Of a stretch of 64,000 bases of DNA, positions 60,087 through 64,000 are shown piece after piece. Position 1 is the stretch's first letter, and each line of letters starts with the position of its first letter. The position numbers were made by a program, and so were the translations under genes. The DNA comes from Lachnospiraceae bacterium (GTDB taxonomy: Bacteria; Bacillota; Clostridia; Lachnospirales; Lachnospiraceae), in contig JAILCX010000020.1 in assembly GCA_024690205.1 (NCBI GenBank), positions 62,001 through 126,000 of the forward strand, written 5' to 3'. The notes beneath the pieces were generated by a model. The model made no database searches, was not told the DNA's origin, and was given only the letters and a program-made list of their open reading frames with translations.

Positions 60087-61880
60087 ATGTCAAAGATACA
60101 CGTACTTGATAAGACAACGATCGAACAGATCGCGGCGGGAGAGGTTGTTGAAAGACCTTTTAATGTTGTCAAGGAGCTTGTTGAAAACTCAATAGATGCA
60201 GGATCGTCAAATATAAGCGTTGAGATCAAAGACGGCGGATTATCGCTTATTCGTGTTACCGATGACGGAAACGGTATTTCAAAAGATGATATTAAAAATG
60301 CCTTTCTTCCACATGCAACAAGCAAGATAGTAAACATTGACGATCTTTTATCCGTAAGAAGCCTTGGATTCAGGGGTGAAGCCTTATCTTCAATAAGCGC
60401 GGTAAGTGATGTTGAACTCATAACCAAAACACCCGATGATCTTACGGGTTCCAGATATATCTATGAAAAAGATTCCGATAATATTCCCGAGGATATAGGT
60501 GCTCCGAACGGAACGACAATGATAGTAAGGAATCTTTTTTATAATGTCCCCGCACGTAAAAAATTCCTTAAGTCTTTATCATCCGAAGGCTCGATGGTTT
60601 CTGATCTTTGTGAGCATATAGCACTATCTCATCCTGAGATAGCTATAAAACTTATCTCAAATGGCAAGACACTTTTCCAGACTTCGGGAAGCGGAGACTT
60701 AAAGGAGGTTATCTACCGTATATACGGTCTTGAAACCGCTCAAAATCTTATTCCTTTTGTTTTGGAAAATGATCTTATAAGTGCGGAAGGATATCTTGGA
60801 AAGCCAACTCTTAACAGATCAAACCGTAACTATGAGACATTTTTCATGAACGGAAGATATGTACATTGTGATGTCATATCAAAAGCTGTCGAGGAAGGCT
60901 GCAGGGAATATCTTATGCAGCATAAATTCCCCTTCTGTGTCATTCATTTTAAATGCGATCCCAAAGATATCGATGTTAACGTACATCCAGCCAAAATGGA
61001 GATACGTCTCCATAAAAGAGAAGATATATTTGACATTATCTCTGATAGTGTAAGGGAATGTATGAGATCTTTGGAACTTATAAAAGCCGTTCCGGTCATT
61101 CGGGAAGAAGATAATAAGAAAAATGAAGTAAGCATACCAAAAGCTCCCGAGCCTTTTGAAACAAAAAGGATATTGAACTTTAAGCATGTGGATCCCGACG
61201 AAGAAGTAAGCAATGTTATAAAAGCTGATAACGTTGCCGTCATAAGGGATGTTTCACAGATGAATCTTTTTGAAGATAAATTTCTTTCTCAGGATTCAAT
61301 GAGTGAATATAAGATCATAGGTCAGCTTTTTAAGACCTATTGGCTCATAGAATACCGCGATACCTTTTATATGATGGACCAGCATGCAGCTCATGAAAAA
61401 GTTAAATTTGAGCGTCTGATGGCCGCCTACAGGTCCAAAACCGTTACTTCGCAGAGCATCAATCCACCGATCATCATAGACGTCAATCTTAAAGAAGCAG
61501 ACATCATAAACGAATATATCGACGAGTTTAATAAACTCGGTATTGAAATAGAAGATTTCGGTTCGGGATCAATTGCGATAAGATCCATGCCTCAGGACCT
61601 TTACGGATGTGATGAGCATGAGTTTTTCAGGGAAATTCTTGATGAGCTTAACGAGAATCCCTTAAAAGGTGATCATGAGGTCATTTTGAACAAGATAGCA
61701 TCAATGTCCTGCAAAGCCGCAGTTAAAGGAAATACCGAAATGAATCTAAGCGGTATAAAGGCTCTTTTAAGAGAACTTATGAGCCTCGATAATCCTTATA
61801 ACTGTCCTCACGGACGCCCTACGCTGATATCGTTCAGTAAAAGCGAGATCGAAAAGAAATTCGGCAGGATCGTAACGTGA
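60087..61880 (+). CDS. mutL: DNA mismatch repair endonuclease MutL
   Basis: A 597-residue protein. GHKL ATPase motifs: ELVENSIDAGSSN, DDGNGIS and RSLGFRGEALSSI. The C-terminal domain has DQHAAHEKVKFE, fitting the DQHA(x)2E(x)4E metal site of nicking MutL proteins, as expected in bacteria without MutH. GCPHGRPT-like CPHGRPTLI is also present. AGGTGG is 6 bases before ATG. Confidence 0.96.
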   Translation: MSKIHVLDKTTIEQIAAGEVVERPFNVVKELVENSIDAGSSNISVEIKDGGLSLIRVTDDGNGISKDDIKNAFLPHATSKIVNIDDLLSVRSLGFRGEALSSISAVSDVELITKTPDDLTGSRYIYEKDSDNIPEDIGAPNGTTMIVRNLFYNVPARKKFLKSLSSEGSMVSDLCEHIALSHPEIAIKLISNGKTLFQTSGSGDLKEVIYRIYGLETAQNLIPFVLENDLISAEGYLGKPTLNRSNRNYETFFMNGRYVHCDVISKAVEEGCREYLMQHKFPFCVIHFKCDPKDIDVNVHPAKMEIRLHKREDIFDIISDSVRECMRSLELIKAVPVIREEDNKKNEVSIPKAPEPFETKRILNFKHVDPDEEVSNVIKADNVAVIRDVSQMNLFEDKFLSQDSMSEYKIIGQLFKTYWLIEYRDTFYMMDQHAAHEKVKFERLMAAYRSKTVTSQSINPPIIIDVNLKEADIINEYIDEFNKLGIEIEDFGSGSIAIRSMPQDLYGCDEHEFFREILDELNENPLKGDHEVILNKIASMSCKAAVKGNTEMNLSGIKALLRELMSLDNPYNCPHGRPTLISFSKSEIEKKFGRIVT

Positions 61881-61881
61881 T

Positions 61882-62814
61882 ATGAAGAATAAACTGATCA
61901 TCATTACCGGACCGACAGCCGTCGGAAAAAGCGATCTATCGGTAAAACTTGCAAAAAGGATAAACGGTGAGATAATAAGTGCCGATTCAATGCAGGTTTA
62001 TAAAGGTATGGATATCGGCACGGCAAAGATCACAAAAGAAAAAATGCAGGGTGTACTGCATCATCTTATAGATATTTGCGATCCTTCTTTTGATTACAAT
62101 GTTTACGAATTCAAGAAAAACGCAGAAAATGCAGTCCTTGATATATATAAAAACGGCCACATACCGATAATCTGCGGAGGAACCGGGTTCTATATCCAGT
62201 CACTTCTTTACGATATCGATTTTGAGATCGAAGAAGATGACGGTGTAAGAAAAAAGCTTGAGGATATGGCCCAAACACCGCAGGGGATCATAAAACTTCA
62301 TGAGCTGTTAAAGGAAAAAGATCCCGAATATGCAGATACGGTCCACCCCAATAATGTCAAAAGAGTGATAAGAGCGCTTGAATACATTGAGCATACGGGG
62401 AATCTCTTTTCAGAACATAACAGGGAACAAAGAAACAAGGAATCCAAATATGACTTTAAATACTTTGTTCTTACGGATGATAGAGATGTTATGTATGAAA
62501 GAATAGATAAGCGCGTCGAACTAATGATGGATGAAGGACTTCTTGATGAAGTAAAAACGCTTAAGGATTCCGGTATCGATAAAAACTGCAATTCAATGCA
62601 GGCTATAGGATACAAACAGCTCCTTTCATATCTTGACGGTAATGTGTCTCTTGATAAAGCAGTAAGTGATATCAAACAGGAAACGAGACATTACGCCAAA
62701 AGACAGTTGACATGGTTCAGACGGGAAAAAGAGATAATTTTCATTGATAAAAGAGATTATGATCATGACGATGAAAAGATACTTGATCATATTATTGGAG
62801 AATGCGGTTTATGA
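61882..62814 (+). CDS. miaA: tRNA dimethylallyltransferase MiaA
   Basis: A 310-residue prenyltransferase that adds dimethylallyl to A37 of tRNA. P-loop GPTAVGKSDLSVKLAK, SADSMQVYKGMDIGTAK and GGTGFYIQSLLYDIDF are diagnostic, and the C-terminal QETRHYAKRQLTWFRRE completes the family pattern. It supplies the substrate of MiaB. It starts one base after mutL and overlaps the next gene by ATGA. Confidence 0.97.
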   Translation: MKNKLIIITGPTAVGKSDLSVKLAKRINGEIISADSMQVYKGMDIGTAKITKEKMQGVLHHLIDICDPSFDYNVYEFKKNAENAVLDIYKNGHIPIICGGTGFYIQSLLYDIDFEIEEDDGVRKKLEDMAQTPQGIIKLHELLKEKDPEYADTVHPNNVKRVIRALEYIEHTGNLFSEHNREQRNKESKYDFKYFVLTDDRDVMYERIDKRVELMMDEGLLDEVKTLKDSGIDKNCNSMQAIGYKQLLSYLDGNVSLDKAVSDIKQETRHYAKRQLTWFRREKEIIFIDKRDYDHDDEKILDHIIGECGL

Positions 62815-64000
62815 ACTTAAGTAAAGAAATGTATTTAAAAGCGGGAATATCCGAAAAAGTCTATGATCATTGTGAAAAGATATGGCTTTCTTTGGAAGAT
62901 CGCTTTAAAAAGATAGATGAGATATCCGAATATAACCAGCTTAAGGTTATAAAGGCAATGCAGGATAACCGTGTATCCGAGGCCTGTCTTATGGGGACTA
63001 CGGGATACGGATATAATGACCTCGGCCGTGAAACACTTGAAAAGGTTTATGCATCCGTCTTTAATACCGAAGATGCCCTTGTAAGGCCGCAGATCACCTG
63101 CGGGACACATGCTCTTGCCCTTGCCCTTATGTCAAATTTAAGGCCCGGAGATGAGCTTTTAAGTCCAGTAGGGAAGCCTTACGATACGCTTGAAGAAGTG
63201 ATAGGGATAAGATTTTCAAAAGGGTCACTTGCTGAATACGGAGTCACGTATAAGCAGGTCGATCTTAAAGAAAACGGTGACTTTGATCTTGAACGTATCA
63301 AAAATGCCATAAATGAAAGAACACATATGGTAACGATCCAAAGATCAAAGGGCTATCAGACGCGTCCGACATTAAGCGTTGAAAAGATAGGAGAACTGAT
63401 AAGCTTTATAAAAGGCATAAAAAGCGATGTCATCTGCATGGTAGATAACTGCTACGGTGAGTTTACCGAAATTATAGAGCCTTCGGATGTAGGGGCTGAC
63501 CTTGTTGTGGGATCGCTTATTAAAAACCCGGGCGGAGGTCTTTGTCCAACCGGAGGATATCTTGCGGGTAAAAAGGAATGCATCGAAAATGCCGCATACA
63601 GACTCACTTCACCTGGACTCGGTAAAGAGGTTGGTGCTTCGCTTAATATGCTGCCTTCGATGTTCCAGGGCTTTTTTATGGCTCCTTCCGTTACGGCAAA
63701 CGCCGCAAAAAGTGCGATCTTTGCCGCAAATATCTATGAAAGATTAGGTTTTCCCGTTATTCCCGACGGAAAAGTCGAAAGATATGATATAATCCAGTCT
63801 GTTGTGTTTAAAAATGCGGAAGGTCTTTGTGCTTTTTGCGAAGGGATACAAAAGGCAGCACCTGTGGACGGATTCGTAAAGCCCGAACCGTGGAATATGC
63901 CGGGATATGATTCACCGGTTATAATGGCAGCCGGAGCATTTGTTTCGGGTTCTTCCATCGAACTATCCGCGGACGGACCGCTGCGTGATCCCTATGCCGT
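62811..64000 (+). CDS. PLP-dependent methionine gamma-lyase family protein (YnbB-like, 'aluminium resistance'), 3' end outside window
   Basis: An open frame of 396 codons reaching the window edge. It belongs to the Met_gamma_lyase/YnbB family: GTTGYGYNDLGRETLEKVYA near residue 63, RPQITCGTHALALAL, DNCYGEFTE (cofactor-contact Asp) and the PLP-binding Lys in GSLIKNPGGGLCPTGGYLAG. Family members are typically about 410-430 residues, so only the last few dozen are missing. In Firmicutes it commonly lies next to miaA and hfq. True substrate is not established. Start ATG overlaps the miaA stop. Confidence 0.9.
   Translation, partial: MNLSKEMYLKAGISEKVYDHCEKIWLSLEDRFKKIDEISEYNQLKVIKAMQDNRVSEACLMGTTGYGYNDLGRETLEKVYASVFNTEDALVRPQITCGTHALALALMSNLRPGDELLSPVGKPYDTLEEVIGIRFSKGSLAEYGVTYKQVDLKENGDFDLERIKNAINERTHMVTIQRSKGYQTRPTLSVEKIGELISFIKGIKSDVICMVDNCYGEFTEIIEPSDVGADLVVGSLIKNPGGGLCPTGGYLAGKKECIENAAYRLTSPGLGKEVGASLNMLPSMFQGFFMAPSVTANAAKSAIFAANIYERLGFPVIPDGKVERYDIIQSVVFKNAEGLCAFCEGIQKAAPVDGFVKPEPWNMPGYDSPVIMAAGAFVSGSSIELSADGPLRDPYA

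Noticed and set aside
1-64000. tRNA or rRNA genes
   Set aside because: No cloverleaf-like segments with GTTCGAATC-type T arms or conserved rRNA stretches were noticed on either strand; a covariance search was not possible.

Overview
The window looks like chromosomal DNA of a strictly anaerobic, low-to-mid GC Gram-positive bacterium of the class Clostridia, most likely a Lachnospiraceae (Butyrivibrio-like) species. This is inferred from gene order and content: Asp23/FakA/RecG order, an L21 leader in front of rplU-prp-rpmA, a Prp-type L27 N-terminal extension, RecU, a class III (anaerobic) ribonucleotide reductase, a stand-alone group B-type [FeFe] hydrogenase, and Shine-Dalgarno sites of the AGGAGG type. 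Nearly all genes lie on the plus strand in tight, often overlapping operons. I saw no rRNA, tRNA or CRISPR.

Layout. 1-16.3 kb: start of a divergent rpmB-like gene, a membrane-anchored unknown, Asp23, FakA, RecG, then DegV(FakB)-ParE/ParC (type IIA topoisomerase)-rsmD-coaD-coiled-coil protein-amidase-HAD phosphatase-unknown membrane protein-RluA-RecU. 16.3-25 kb: a histidine operon with two unusual fusions (HisZ-HisG, and a degenerate HisF-like domain on HisI-HisE), running into a B12/radical SAM pair and RNase G. 24.9-28.5 kb: ribosome biogenesis (L21 leader, rplU, prp, rpmA, obgE, yhbY, yqeK, rsfS). 28.5-33.4 kb: a complete branched-chain amino acid ABC importer. 33.4-37.3 kb: Cytidylate_kin2 protein, TtcA-like, tyrosine recombinase, AI-2E permease. 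37.4-39.3 kb: lexA, with a divergent 55-aa membrane protein and a WYL regulator. 39.3-43.0 kb: a mobile element. 43.0-46.3 kb: NrdR-type nrdD-nrdG-dut operon. 46.3-55 kb: a hybrid histidine kinase with degenerate kinase motifs, gltX, UvrD-like helicase, [FeFe] hydrogenase, a DUF1292 protein, and a GH13 homologue lacking catalytic residues. 55-64 kb: DUF5662, GtrA, miaB-mutS-mutL-miaA and a PLP enzyme cut by the window end.

The most notable region is 39.28-43.03 kb. A 3.72-kb segment bounded by exact 15-bp direct repeats (39277-39291 and 43011-43025) and imperfect terminal inverted repeats has landed on the last codons of the WYL regulator gene. It carries an IS30-type transposase, an XRE regulator and a two-gene module: a TNT-like (NAD glycohydrolase type) toxin domain followed by a probable immunity protein. 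Removing the insert would restore a WYL gene ending in a TAG stop, 8 bases before the -35 box of the nrd promoter.

Other leads are a LexA-like palindrome between lexA and a gene for a 55-aa single-pass membrane protein (candidate SOS division inhibitor), a pair of NrdR-like boxes before the FakB-topoisomerase operon sharing 12 bases with the nrdD operator, and three apparent pseudoenzyme domains (HisF-like, histidine kinase, GH13). All assignments come from reading the sequence; no database search was run.
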